Below are positions 45,151-57,591 of a DNA stretch of 64,000 nucleotides, one piece after another; within the stretch, counting starts at the first letter, position 1, and the number at the start of each line of letters is the position of its first letter. The position numbers and the translations under genes were made by a program. This DNA comes from Timema cristinae (lineage: Eukaryota; Arthropoda; Insecta; Phasmatodea; Timematidae), in contig JBCFYV010002294.1 in NCBI GenBank assembly GCA_039000515.1, forward strand, positions 1 to 64,000, written 5' to 3'. The notes beneath the pieces were generated by a model that was given only the letters and a program-made list of their open reading frames with translations, had not been told where the DNA came from and did no database searches.

Positions 45151-47396
45151 ATAAAAACTTTAGGCAAAAATAAAGTTAGTCATGTCGTTATTACCAAATC
45201 ATGTTCACGTACTCCTAATAAATACTCCACTTACGCCCATTGGTTGAAAACTACTGGTTTAGACCAAACCGTTTAAGGGATCACCTTGATAATTGAGAAA
45301 TTTCCGCGCAGACTTTAAGCTCTAACGCAATAATTAATTCTAGAATGCGGCATTTCAAAATATAATTCACGCAAAAAATAAAGTAGAAAGATTTCAACAG
45401 GACTATTTTTCCTTGACAGCCCCACAGTATGAGTTTTATTAATATTAAAAGGTATGAAAATGTAATATTAGCCAATTTTCAATGAAAGAGCATATTTGTG
45501 GATCTATGAGACAAGGCTTGATGAAAAAGGGCTAGATTTAGCCTTCCTCTAAAAATTAGTCATATTTTAATAGACTCTCAGCATAAATTCTTAGTTGAAT
45601 TCATAAATTGAAAACGGGCAGCGAGCGTTCATCTTTACCTGTATATAAAAAAATTCATAGTTTTGTTCCCCCTCTTTCTTATTGACATGACAAAGGGTGG
45701 TTGTAGGTGAGCAGTAAAAGGGAGTTTAAGCTTAGACAGAATAGAGAAGTAAAATACGCCCATCGCTTCTTTGGTTTTACATTACAGCTAACAGAAGCTA
45801 CCAGATGCTATCAGTAATGCCAACATTGTCTGAAAGTAACTTTTGTCAACATATTTGAAAATAATTATTATTTGCTAAGTATTATTATTATCATCACTCA
45901 CTTCTAGCAATACTTTCCCTAGTATTAGAGTATAATTTTATTTTATATAGTCAAATTTAAGAAAAAAAGTCTAGTAAACTCATTCTAGTTTTTTTTTACT
46001 TTTGTGGCAATTACAGGTTAAATAGATCGTAAAATTTTACATTTAATGGTATTATATTAAGTTATTAGTATTTTTATAACTGGCCTTGCATATCTTTAAC
46101 ATAAATAAATGGTTTGTGATAATAAAGAGGAAAAAACATACAAAATGTTTATGAAATAATATAAAGTTTAAATTTTGTAAACACGAGTATTAATACCATT
46201 CGCCGCCTAACCGGCAACAAGGTACTCTTGTTTGTACGTCACCAACTGGCAGCGTAGCTTCTATTCAGTGGCCATATTTGTTTACAGCATATAAGGCCAC
46301 TTTGAACGTTCTCTTGCTTTTAATAATAATTTGAATTAAACAGCAAAAGAAAACTTCAAAACTAAACAATAACCAAACGGTTACTCTCATAACCAAAATC
46401 AAACAATTTTTAATAGGCATTATATCAATGAACTATCGTATAAAATTCATTTAATAAAACCACGTGCGTGTGTCTAAAAAAAACTAGTTGAAGCGAACAA
46501 AATATTTTATAGTTGAGTATTTAGGCGTGTCTGTGCTACCGATAGTAATTTTATTACAAATTTGAATAATACAGTGTATTTTTTGAATATTAATTCAGCT
46601 ACTTAGTAATCTGTGTGTTCTTTTGTGAATATTAATTCGGTGTGTAAGCGAACTATCCTTGGAGAATAAACTGTTTTATAGTGATCTTAGAATAATTATT
46701 TATCTAATATAACATTAAAGCGTGTGATAAAAAAATAGCGAGTGTTTCTCAGTGATTGATATATATTAATCGAAAATTTAAGTGTATCAAGACTATTAAA
46801 TACATCTTTTAACTCAAAGATTGTGTAAATGTAAATGATTTTTCACATTTATAATGTTGTTAATAATACTATTATCAAAAAATTATTTGTAAAAAAGTTA
46901 TTAAAAATTATTTATTTATAATAGTAAAAACTAATATTTGATTTAATGCTAAATTTAAAAAAAATCATATTTTAGAAAAAATTAATAATTAATACTAGGC
47001 CATCAACATATCAAGGCCAACAATAAATAATAAATAAATAAAACAGTCAAGTAGGTTTCTTGTATAGACCTAAAATTTGACTGTCAGAAGTGACAGCTGC
47101 TAAATACATGTTTTTGCAGATCATATGGTTCAGCGCGGGGATACATAATTTGGTCTAGCTACATTTCAGAGCTGTCAGCTGTGAACTGTTAGTCAGCACC
47201 AAAGAAGCCATGGGGGAACTGTAGTTCCATAAAACGACACAGACCATTGTATTTTAAGCCGTGTGACCCGGCAGCGATTGACACTTTCTCGCTGACATAG
47301 GCAGCCACCTTAACGTGGGGGTGTAGGAATTGAGAGAAAAGGCAGTGTTTTACAAATTTTATATTAAAGTGTTTTTTAGAAAAATAAATAATATAA
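45151..47396. other. Non-coding stretch
   Basis: AT-rich. A GC-richer patch at 46195-46310 and another at 47090-47310 carry no frame I can identify. The second lies directly upstream of the acidic ORF at 47397 and could be its 5' region. Confidence 0.4.
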
Positions 47397-47777
47397 GAAA
47401 GTGACAACAGTGAAGCATTCTGCCTTCATGATTCCGAGGATAGTGACAACAGTGAAGCATTCTGCATACATGATTCCGAGGATAGTGACAATTTGTGGAA
47501 TGACTCCGATTCAGATGCGGAAATCAGTACTCTTCAAACAAGAAGTAGCGATGACTGTGCAACCACAAACATAAAATTGAATCCAGGAAAACTCGTTGTC
47601 ATCAATTTTGAGGAAGAGCTGTACCCTGGGATAGTCACAAAGATGACCGCCAACGGTTATACTGTCAGTGCAATGATAAAAAAAAAACCACTCAAATAGT
47701 GCAAGTGGCTTGAAATTTATGACGAAATTGATTATTCAACGGATGAGATTGTTAAGGTAATCAGAGACCCTATGTAA
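47397..47777 (+). pseudogene. Acidic-repeat ORF with a PG-containing C-terminal domain, one stop
   Basis: The frame is open from 47397. It contains two copies of a 14-residue acidic repeat (SDNSEAFCLHDSED, then SDNSEAFCIHDSED) from a 42-bp duplication, followed by SDNLWNDSDSDAE. A compact domain follows: KLNPGKLVVINFEEELYPGI, then VTKMTANGYTVSAMIKK. TAG at 47697-47699 interrupts it, and the frame resumes with CKWLEIYDEIDYSTDEIVKV and ends at TAA 47777. The second part resembles a small beta-rich domain (G..V.V.Y....(F/Y)PG.V, then WKWP...D..(W/Y)Y...D(V/I)...I..P) that I recall from transposon-associated arthropod proteins; I cannot name it. No neighbouring transposase parts were seen. Confidence 0.5.
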
Positions 47778-48715
47778 ATAGAACACCTGAATATAAACGA
47801 AGTCTCAGAAATGAAAAACTAAATGTTTAATGTTATATCTGATAAAAACTGGAAAAAAACTAAAAACATACCTTTAGATTAAATGTTTACTTTTGTTACC
47901 TTGTTTAGAGACATTGAATAAATAGTGTGTGGGGTGATTTTGTATAATTTTGGTCTCCATAGTGTTACCAAACAAAATAATTCGTGTTACAAAGTCACCT
48001 CACTGTGTGGTGTGACTTTGTGACACAATTAAAATTAATTATCTAGGTAATTAGTTAAATAAATTATAATTACTTGCATGAATAATTGGCGGAAGTATAG
48101 GGCTACCAAAAAAAACTTTTGAATTATAAACAAAATTCTTGTTATCATAGTAAAAAAAACACAAAAAGTGTCACAAAGTAACACCCATTTACGGTATATT
48201 AGAAAGATAGTGATTAATTTTGATGACATGGTAACCTCAACAGTTCTTGAATGCCAAGGGTGTCCTAGAATTTAGTGACAACTTTTTCTCTTAATTTAAA
48301 AAAGTTCCTCGTCCAATGCCACAATACTCACGCCAGATTGTCAACAAGTGTTAATATCACAACGTGGAGAAAATTAAACTGTATGTTAATATTTTAGCCA
48401 TATTTTATTAATTTTGGCAATAAAAATGTTTTAGTATAAAAACTTCAATAGCACTGACCTTTTTTCACGTCCCATACATTACCACCTTAGTAGCCTTGAT
48501 GATGTCCGTATCACTTTGGTCTTGTTCTTCTTCGACATAATGGTTGGGGTTTGAATCCCAGCTGGATGTAATCCAAGTATGTTCCCTAATTGTTGTGTAT
48601 TGTAAGGTATTTTAATGAATAATAAATACGTACAAAAATAAATATCAATTAAATGAATACGCACATAAACTACTAAAGGTCCTTCACCAATCCCCTTAAG
48701 GTTCTCGAAGGATCA
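47778..48715. other. Non-coding stretch
   Basis: AT-rich. A lone B-box-like GGGGTTTGAATCCCAGC at about 48546-48562 suggests another degraded SINE head. Nothing else recognised. Confidence 0.4.
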
Positions 48716-49849
48716 GGTACAGTCCGTCGAGATTGTAAGGTAGCAACTCCCTGGCTCAGCCCACACGGTATGCTATACCTCCTCACATGACTGCCGGATA
48801 GTTTGCCTAGGCTACGCCTAAGGCCGGTTTTAGAGAAAGCATTAAGTCCTTAAAATATTTCTTGCCTGTAGGTAAGGAGTGATGGGGGAGTGGTTATGTC
48901 TTTTTGTGATGTCCAAATGGTTTGATATACTAAATTAATTTTACTTTATTTTCCCTTTCTAATAAAATCAATTATTTGTTACATACTTAGTTAATTAATT
49001 ATGTTTGGTATCATTAATATATGGGCCTGCTTTTTTTTTTTTTTTTAGCTGTTAAAGATTTAACCATGCCACACCTTATTTTGGCAACAGTGCTACCCAC
49101 ATTTATTGGTTTTACATGGTAACATAAAGCAGGTCTCCCCGTTTTCAAAATCTTAATTACTGTGAATAGCTAATTATGAATTTATTAATGATCAATTATA
49201 ATACTCCACACATGTAGTGAAAATAACAAATTAAATCTAAAAGATTTTTACTTTATTTTTAGGATGCTGAGTTTAAAAAAAAAATCTATATTATTTAAGA
49301 GTCCCAATACTGATTTAAAATATTTTATATTATTTACGGGTAGAAAAAATATATATCTGATAAAATCTCATCCATTGGACATATTTTAGTTATAAAAGTG
49401 AATTTATTTGTTTCTTTAAAGTTACTATGACTGTGTATAACTTTGTGGGACCATAGTTCGATTCCATACGTTATTTAATGTTTCGATAACGGCCGCAATA
49501 TAACTATTGGATAATAGTTTTGATAAATACTTTGATTGAGATAAATTGTAGTTTAATAAGATTTACGTTGATGATCATTTTCAAATAAATGTAATATTTA
49601 ATGTGTTGTTTTTTTACTAAATCAATTCCAGAAATTCAAACAATAAAATTGGCAATGTCGTAGGTAAGTATCAAAACAATATCATAATGAGGAGGTTTAA
49701 ATAATTTAAATGGAAGGAGAAATATTGTATATAGTTTACGAGCTTAGAAACAATTTACATGATAGCTCTGCTTTTTTAAGGGTTGGAATGTAAATATCTT
49801 TAAGTAAAAACTTATTGTAGTTCTGTACTGTTTTTAAGAATGTCTGTTT

Positions 49850-50640
49850 GTTGGCAAAGATACATGGAACTGCATAACCGATTACGGTGCATTTATTTAT
49901 ATTCTTTGAATGTCTGCTAAGGGAGGATCTATCATACATACAGTCAGCGTTTGAGTTTCCGTAAAAGAAACGGCAAAATTTATTTATATCCGTAACTTAG
50001 GATCTCTGGACCAATATTGAGAAATATTTTAGGATTATTTGTGTATAATAAGGTGTTTCGGTGTGAGTCCCGGTAAAGGGTCAGCCGACTGTTTGTATAC
50101 ATTTATTGAACCACATAATTACTGTGGTGTAATTTTTATTATTCTGTAGAGTAATTATCCAGGCTTTTATTTAGTGTAATAATTGAGTGTTTTGGCGTGA
50201 GTCCTTCCTGGTGAAGTGTCAGCCATATATTTGTATTTATCTATGAAACCACTCAACCGATTGCAATTTTTTTTATAGAATTTTTCTTCAGGTATGTTTT
50301 AACATGATATAATCAGGTTTTGTGTTGTGAGTCTCGGTGAAGGACCAGACGGATATTTGTGTATCTCTCTGGAGCAGTAAACCGATTCCGATGTAGTTTA
50401 TTATAGTCTGTAGGATATTAACCAGGCAAATTTTAACATGATATCCTTGAGTTTTGGGTTTCGAGTCCCTGTTAAAGTTTCGGATGGATGTTTTATATAT
50501 GTTATTTAGGATATTTATAACAGTATAATCAATTGTGGTGCAGTTGATTCAATTATGTAGTATTTAGGTTTTAAAATTAATTTAATCAAGTGTTTTTCTG
50601 TGAGTCCCTGGAAATGCTGAGAGGCCTCGCGATAATAGAT
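49850..50640 (+). repeat. Degenerate 130-bp unit array, third copy
   Basis: Units with AACCGATTG, CCAGGCA, GTGAGTCCCGGTAAAGG and TTTGTATAC as in the arms at 12790 and 20640. It lacks the SINE that precedes the array in those arms: at about 49820-49850 the sequence passes directly from ACTGTTTTTAAGAATGTCTG into the array. Confidence 0.78.
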
Positions 50641-51215
50641 TTTGTGGGTCAGCTGGAAGGTGAAATTTCATTCTTCCGCGAAGAGGATAATAGTCTAGAG
50701 TTAACTATAGGAGAATATTTATATGTAACATAATATTACCTATTTCAACCACCTCAACTACTCATCCGGGCTACACTTCTAAAATAATTTTTGTGGGATA
50801 GTGATGTAAAAGATACAAATTAAAGAGGATGTAACAACATTTGCTTGGAGGGAAGTTGGGAAACAATTTAGGAAATAGTCCCTGAATATTTCGGGCCAGG
50901 ATTAGAACCCTGTTCCATCAATGAAAATGGATCATATGAGAAAATATGTGTCCACGTGTATACCGATTCAGTAGAATATAAATTATTTATGGTATTTCCT
51001 AGAATATCTATTTTAATTTGTTATTCTGTTTACTATAAGAAATCAAATATTTAATTTTGTGTGTATATAGAACAGATATTACGCCTGTCTATTGGCTTTT
51101 ATTTTGGGGCATGATTTTTTAAGTTCAATCAATAAGGTTTCTACTACAATGAGATTATCAACAATTCTCAGACACACTTCGGTGGCATAGTTAGCTAACG
51201 CACTATTCTATTCGA

Positions 51216-51975
51216 TTCTTCGTGGAAAGAACTCATTTCAGGATTCATTTATGACCCGAGGATGGTGCCTATCGAGCGCCGAAACATGTCGGACTTGTGA
51301 TTAATTCACTCCTGATTTACAAGGAACAAGGGAATTCAAAACTTTCAGATAAGGATAGATCTCAACTTAATTTAAACATTTTGTATTTATAAATTCCATT
51401 TTTGTCATTTGACCTTTATCTTATTACACTTTATTATAAGTTTCATCTATATATCCCATGTTCATCAACACTTATCCTAATATATTTATGGTTTGTTAAA
51501 TTGTAACTACATAAAATCCTGAAATTTTTAGAACAAACCTACTTAAAAAACTTTTAAACAAAGTATAGGCTTCAATTCTCAATGGAACTCTATTAATTCT
51601 TTTCTAATCATAATTTTATCTTGTCATCAATATTATACACCTTATTTTATTTTAACTAATGTCTATATACATGTATTTTAATATGTTTTATTGTTTTGTT
51701 ATATATGTGCTTTTTGACTCACATTTTTAATATGTTTGTAAAGGTTCAATTATTACTTTTTAACCTAATTAAAAACTTTTTCTCAATACATAATCTATAT
51801 TTCACTCACAATTAATGATTCTAATTGATTTTTTGTTTCTTGTTTTAACAACAACTTTGCCACTCAGTCCATTGACTCTTTATGATAAGCACACTTAATT
51901 GATATTCAATATAATTTATATCAATAATCTAATTTCTATCTTATTCATATCTTTCAATTTGATATCTATTTTTAT
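51216..51975 (+). other. Insertion or replaced segment specific to the third arm copy
   Basis: After the SINE type B head (51177-51215) the sequence departs from the other arms and rejoins at ATGAATAAATAGTTAG near 51987. Its left end has GACCCGAGGATGGTGCCTAT and CGAGCGCCGAAACATGTCGG, similar to the self-pairing ends of some Penelope-like/LTR elements. The rest is AT-rich and non-coding. Confidence 0.45.
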
Positions 51976-52144
51976 CTAATAGGATATGAATAAATAGTTA
52001 GTTCTGTGTGTGCTAGCTGGCCGTGAAGGTCCGACTATAGCGTAGAGTAGTTAAATGGCGCTTGTCTAAAAATAGGGCTGGATCACTTTATTCACTTTAT
52101 CAAGTAATGCACTAGCCAAATACTGACAGTTTCTAATGCTTTAG

Positions 52145-52149
<5 letters not shown>

Positions 52150-52175
<26 letters not shown>

Positions 52176-52440
52176 ATTATTATTATTATTATTATTTATG
52201 CACCACGTCTTTCTACCCGTTCGGGTTATACGCTTTAAATACTAATTACGCAAATGAATTAGGAATTGGGAAGGTTAATTAAAGGAAGTGAACCCACATT
52301 TGCGTGGAGGGAGAGTGGAAAACTATTTAGAAAAAACAACCCACAGTTCACCCGACCGAGATTCGAACCTCGAACTCCCCGTCCTCAGCAGTTGAGCTCA
52401 ACACGACTAGCGCGTTAGCTAACTACGCCACCGAGCTCAA
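52150..52440 (-). mobile_element. SINE type B, full length, with (TTA)n tail
   Basis: On the minus strand the A box region is GAGCTCGGTGGCGTAGTTAG and the B box GAGGTTCGAATCTCGG. The body has CACGCAAATGTGGGTTC and the tail CCGAACGGGTAGAAAGACG, then a long TAA/TTA run (52150-52198). The two arms of the first structure have no insertion at the matching place (around 14170-14190), so this is younger than the split. Confidence 0.85.
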
Positions 52441-52550
52441 ATTCAGTTAATATCCATACATATTATAAACATTTACGTCTTCAAGTAAACCAATAGTTAT
52501 TACTCCTTCCAAGCTAATTTCAAGAACAAATAAATGATGTATTTTGTTTT

Positions 52551-54190
52551 ATGTTAAATCTCATACGCCCCAAATGAGTATTGGTTACCTTTATAATATA
52601 AATAATAGTAATAAATGCTTTCGAAACTATTAATTTTACAAGGAAACGATTTACAGATTTATTGAACAGTAAGATTGTAGGACAGTATAGCTCAAACGAT
52701 CGTATGTTTATCTACTAGACTAATGTTCCCAGGTTCAATTCCTGACATAGCGAAACTTTTATATTTAGGGAAATGAGTGTTTACTCTTTCAAAGTGATGA
52801 GCGAGCGAAATGGACGGGGGAGGTTGTGTATTTTCAAGTTTTAAGATAGTATCAAAGTCGTGTGCTGATTTTATCAGTCGGTTCAGAAAATGCACGTTAA
52901 ATACCTCAAATACATTTTTAACACGAAACCTTGGATGCCACGCTGCTCTCTAAGTGAGATAGTTTATTAATTATTGAATAAAATAAGAAAACTAAGTTGT
53001 ACTCATTTATATTAAATAAAAATAACTTTATCTGGGATGGGAACTAAAATAGTTAGTAAAAAAACTTTTAGCAATATTTCTGACTTAATAATATGCATTG
53101 TTTGGCTAGTTTTCATTCTTTACGCATCTTTAATATATGCATTGTCATAGATCAAGTGTGCACTTGATGCAGGTTATTTGGATTTCATACCTAGTCTAAC
53201 CAACCTCTTCTCGTTTATGCGGTCTTGCTCCATCGAAAGTTGTCGGCACGTGTTATTCATAAGAAGTACTTATATGTTTTTAAAGATCTTCCCCAACATT
53301 TTTAAAATCCCGTTTATGAGACTTTTATTTTATATTTATATATATATTTTATTACATCCAAACATTTTATATTTATAATTAAATAAATATATTTGAAGCG
53401 CTCGCGGTAAAAGTTTTTCAAAAATACCACACACATTTGGGTTAAAAAAAAAGTTAACTTACTTTTAATGTCTCACAAATTCCGTTATTCGTATTTTTGC
53501 TAAATTGTTTCCAACCCATTTCATGTGGGCACGCTAGCATTTAGCTCCAACTCAAGCTTTGGCTTATATGTCTAGTATTTCATATATTGATATCTGTGTA
53601 GGACTGAGACAGACATATAACGTGAGTTTTTCATAAGGGTTCTATTATTGGTATGGAACCAAAAAAATTAGTGGTGACTTTGAGTGTAAGTTATGTGTGT
53701 TTATTATTTATAACTCTATCATAATTTGTATTGTTATATCATTATAGTTTAAAAACAATTCCGTGCCAAAAACGTTTAATTCTCATGTAGATTGTATTTT
53801 TGTTTTTTATCAGTATTTTAAATTGATTTATAATAATGACTGAACTAAAGAAAGTATATTACACGTAGCTATGAAGAATTAGTAGTAACTTAAAAGATTA
53901 ATTTTCGTTCATTCTTAAAATAGTAATTTTGGTGGAAATAATGTAAACATATTAAAGGACATATATTTTTTTTATTATTTCCATTCTAGACATTCAATGT
54001 GAATTAAAAAACAAATTTTATAAGTAATTAAATCTAAAAATCTTAGCTTTACATATTTAAATGTGAGGATTTATTTACTCGTAGATATATATCTTCTTAC
54101 ATATTTTTATTTAATCAAATAGGCCTACATATTTGATACACATTAATAAGTGTATGCCTAAAATCGGTTACAGAACACTATTGCAAATAT
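52551..54190 (-). repeat. Reversed counterpart of 17420-19412
   Basis: No gene is present. It includes the empty SINE site at 53245-53257 that matches the target duplication around 18465-18722. The ORFs at 52692-52895 and 53178-53378 are not supported. Confidence 0.75.
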
Positions 54191-55774
54191 AATAATTATT
54201 GTGTGTCAAAAATTTACAAAAATGTTTCGATACACTTTCTTCATAAATATTGATATTTTGGGTCCTATTTGCCAGGCAGTTCTCCCAGTTTAACACCTTG
54301 TGAGACAGGTATCGTCTGTCACGTAGGGCAGTGATGACCAACCCAAAACACTAATGGTACGCAAATAAATTTTAAGTTCCAACCTTAAGGTCATCGTAGA
54401 TTTAAAAAAAAAAATCAAATGTATAACATTGGAAAACAAATAAACGAATTATTTCAGCCAATTTCACTTGTCACTAAAATTTGAATAATTTAGTTTATCC
54501 CCTATTCCTCTCTCTAAATAGCGCTATTGTTTTACTGTACACGATGTAGAAAGGGGGCAGGAGTCAGGTAAGGTTTTGGGCGATAGTTACACTAACAGTG
54601 CCAACAGAGTAGAATGTAGATAGTGGTATGACAGAAAATAATGTTGGCCACCCCTGGAGTAGTTTAAAACAAAACTAAAGGACGCTTCTTCTCTCCCTTC
54701 GCGTGTGAACTAGCGAATAATTTTGTTGAAAGAAACGCGCCATTTTAAAGTATGTAAGCAAAAGGAAAAAAAAAATGCTTTGAATTCACCAGCAATCCAA
54801 GAAATGTGTTTATTTGTGTGAAAACAAAAGAAAAATAGATTAAATCTATGCAATAGAGTCCGTAGCGTGAATGTGTGGTAATCCAATGAGCAGACATTGG
54901 TCTCCAAAGCCTATATAATTATTTTTTACATATGACTAAATAAAATAACTATTTAATTAAGTTGTTGTATTAATAATTGTGTGTTTTTATTTAACATATT
55001 TGTCTAAAAACAGTTAGGATACCAAATAATTCGCATCTAAAAACAAAGCAAAATTAAAATCTGTAGTGGCCTACATTTACTTTGAGATGTTGTATGCAGG
55101 TGGTTATTTAAAAATAATATATTTATGAGTTATATGTCATTAAACCCCTTTACCTAAAAGGACTTAACTAAATATTTATTATCTGGATTGTAAACATATT
55201 ATACCTAATAGGTCTACCTGGCATGTTAAGGTTTAACAACAACAAAAATCCAAACTATATTTCGGCTGAGTAACAGTACTAAATTCATATAGACAAATTT
55301 TATTTTATGTAAACCAAAAAAATAAAAAGTTGAATTTGATCTAGCGCGTGTCCTGTATGAGCAATCTATAAACCTATACTAGATAACTAATGTTTGCTTG
55401 TTTGAAACAAGTTAATATTTAAATAATTTCCACAATGTAATATTCTACCAATTTGGTTAAAAGAAAATGAAATGTATGTATGTATGTATATATATGATAT
55501 AGCTAAACAAATCATTCTACATGGTGCACTCATTAAAATAATAGTATTTTCTCTTATTTACGTATACTGTAAAGTGGCACGCTTCAATTCCTTTGGTTTC
55601 GTTATTTGACACGTCATTCGGTTTCCAGTGTTGCCGAACTTAACTCTCGGTCGCTAGCGAACTCATAGCAGGATATCAAGGTTTAAAAATGAGCGCTTCT
55701 TTGTACCGCCCTTTCACACACCCTTTACTGCTTAAGTGGGTACACTATCTAAAAGCCTAGAGCTCGTTTAGTTT
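54191..55774. other. Non-coding stretch not shared with the first copy
   Basis: AT-rich sequence between the shared blocks. Nothing recognised. Confidence 0.4.
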
Positions 55775-55975
55775 GATTTAACAATTACAGAGACGTCAGG
55801 GTTCAAATCTTGGTTAGATTTATTAATTATGTTTTTTACAAAATCGATATTCACAAGATTGTGAATAATTACATTTCATCTCACAGTCCACCTTCATCAT
55901 TCCTACTCTGTTACCGTAGTTAATTGTAATAGTCCAAACGGATAGTAGGACCCAGATAATTAAAAAACTATATTA
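55775..55975 (+). mobile_element. Degenerate SINE
   Basis: A B-box-like CAGGGTTCAAATCTTGG is followed by a body with ATTTCATCTCACAGTCCACC and a tail with CCAAACGGATAGTAGGACCC. This fits the SINE family with the common tail. Confidence 0.6.
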
Positions 55976-56250
55976 TTATTATTAGCACCGCGTCTTACTA
56001 CCCGTTCGGGTTATACGCACTTACGCTAATGTGTAATGGTAGGGTGATTGTGAGATGAAATGAAGGACCTACAGTTTAACATGGAATCCGAACCACGGTG
56101 GAGGCCTGGCATTCCCCACATTCACAAGATGTCGTGTCAGAGGTGTAGGAAGGGTTTGGTAATCAGATAAATCTGTGCCGGGACCGAGGATTGAACCCCG
56201 GCCGCCAGCACAGAAGTCTGACACCTTACCCCTAGACCACCAGGTCACCT
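55976..56250 (-). mobile_element. SINE type A, full length
   Basis: The best-preserved copy of type A. Minus strand: A box GGTGGTCTAGGGGTAAGGTG, B box GGGGTTCAATCCTCGG, body TGTGGGGAATGCCAGGCCTC, tail CCCGAACGGGTAGTAAGACG, then TAATAATAATA. No counterpart in the first copy of the large structure. Confidence 0.92.
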
Positions 56251-56338
56251 AAAAATATACATATTAAAATCTCACAAGAATAAAAAGTATTGAAGCTAAG
56301 TTTAAAAATATCTATAAATACGTTTGACAGAAGACTAT

Positions 56339-56540
56339 GGCCCAGTTTCATAGTCAAATTTAGTACGCCTCAAGTGCGGCGCTACACTAAGTACATGACG
56401 ACACCTACCTGAACCAGAATGGAATGGGCCAGTTTCCTATGAGAGAACGGCCCATTCCATTCTGGTTTAGGTAGGTGTCGTCATGTGCTTAGTGTAGCGC
56501 CGCACTTGAGGCGTACTAAATTTGACTATGAAACTGGCCC
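56339..56540. mobile_element. Hairpin MITE, 202 bp
   Basis: An almost perfect inverted repeat over its full length. The left end GGCCCAGTTTCATAGTC pairs with the right end GACTATGAAACTGGCCC, with arms of about 90 bases and a loop of about 18 bases centred near 56440. It is flanked by TAT/TATG on both sides, a possible short target duplication. It has no coding capacity. Confidence 0.9.
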
Positions 56541-57149
56541 TATGTCTCAACATGTTTCACATTTGTCTGCTGACCTATTTAACTTTGAGTGATACACTAG
56601 CGAGTATAGCACTGTGATTATATGGTACCAACAGCTTTGAATATAAATGATATGTGATATATTGGTAGGAATTTAGTGTCAATTATGTGATGGTGTGTGG
56701 TCATTACTAAATTTACACAAACTCTATTATATAAATAAATAATTTAAATTATGAATATAAATTATGTTAGAAAAATTGTCTAGTTTTTCATCGTGATGAG
56801 TTTAACTAAGAATAATATAATTACGATTACTATAAACCACTATAAGGCTACTACACAATAGTTTAAGAAACTCCTGCAAATAATGACTGTCCCTGTAATA
56901 ACATCTGTCTCTCCCTTCCCCTTCTAAACACATACATCTTGTAATGTAGTGAGTATATCTATGCTACTTTTGTGATGGCTCAAGAAACTTGAGCATTTTT
57001 TTATTGTAGAATTACCATTACAGCTATGTTCCTCTATTTCTATAAAGGAAAAAAGGAACGGAAAATACTAAACATTTCCCCTAGCTAGATTATAGTTAAA
57101 GTAATATGGAAAGTGCACATTAAATAGCTCAAATAAATAAATAATATAA
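56541..57149. other. Non-coding stretch
   Basis: AT-rich. Nothing recognised. Confidence 0.4.
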
Positions 57150-57350
57150 GGTTGGGTTTCAAATCTCGGTCAGGTCCAGTGAGGGTGATTTTTCTTAAAT
57201 GGTTTCCCACTCTCCTTCCAAGCAAATGGAGGTATTTTACCTCTAATATGTTTCCTTACTCAACCCAACCACATAAGAATAATTGTCAATTATATGTATA
57301 GCCTGAACAGGTGTTAACCAGCAATGATAACATAAAAATAATAGTAAGAC
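57150..57350 (+). mobile_element. Degenerate SINE
   Basis: A B-box-like GGGTTTCAAATCTCGGTC, a body with AAATGGTTTCCCACTCTCC and a tail with TGTATAGCCTGAACAGGTG match the type B/C layout. Confidence 0.6.
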
Positions 57351-57591
57351 CATGGTCTAAATAGTTTGCCATGAGCTGTCTTCACTTCCCCAACAGAATA
57401 CGGTGATACAGGCGATTAAGCCAAGATAGTGGCGACGTATGGGGATCCAGGCGGTGAAGCCAAGAGATGAAGTATGATTTATATCCAGCCAATACACATA
57501 GTCCAATATCCATTGAACCAGAAGCAAAAGTATATCACGTAATTAACAAATTAATAATGTGTCCAAAATCCTTCTGCTTCCACAACACTTG

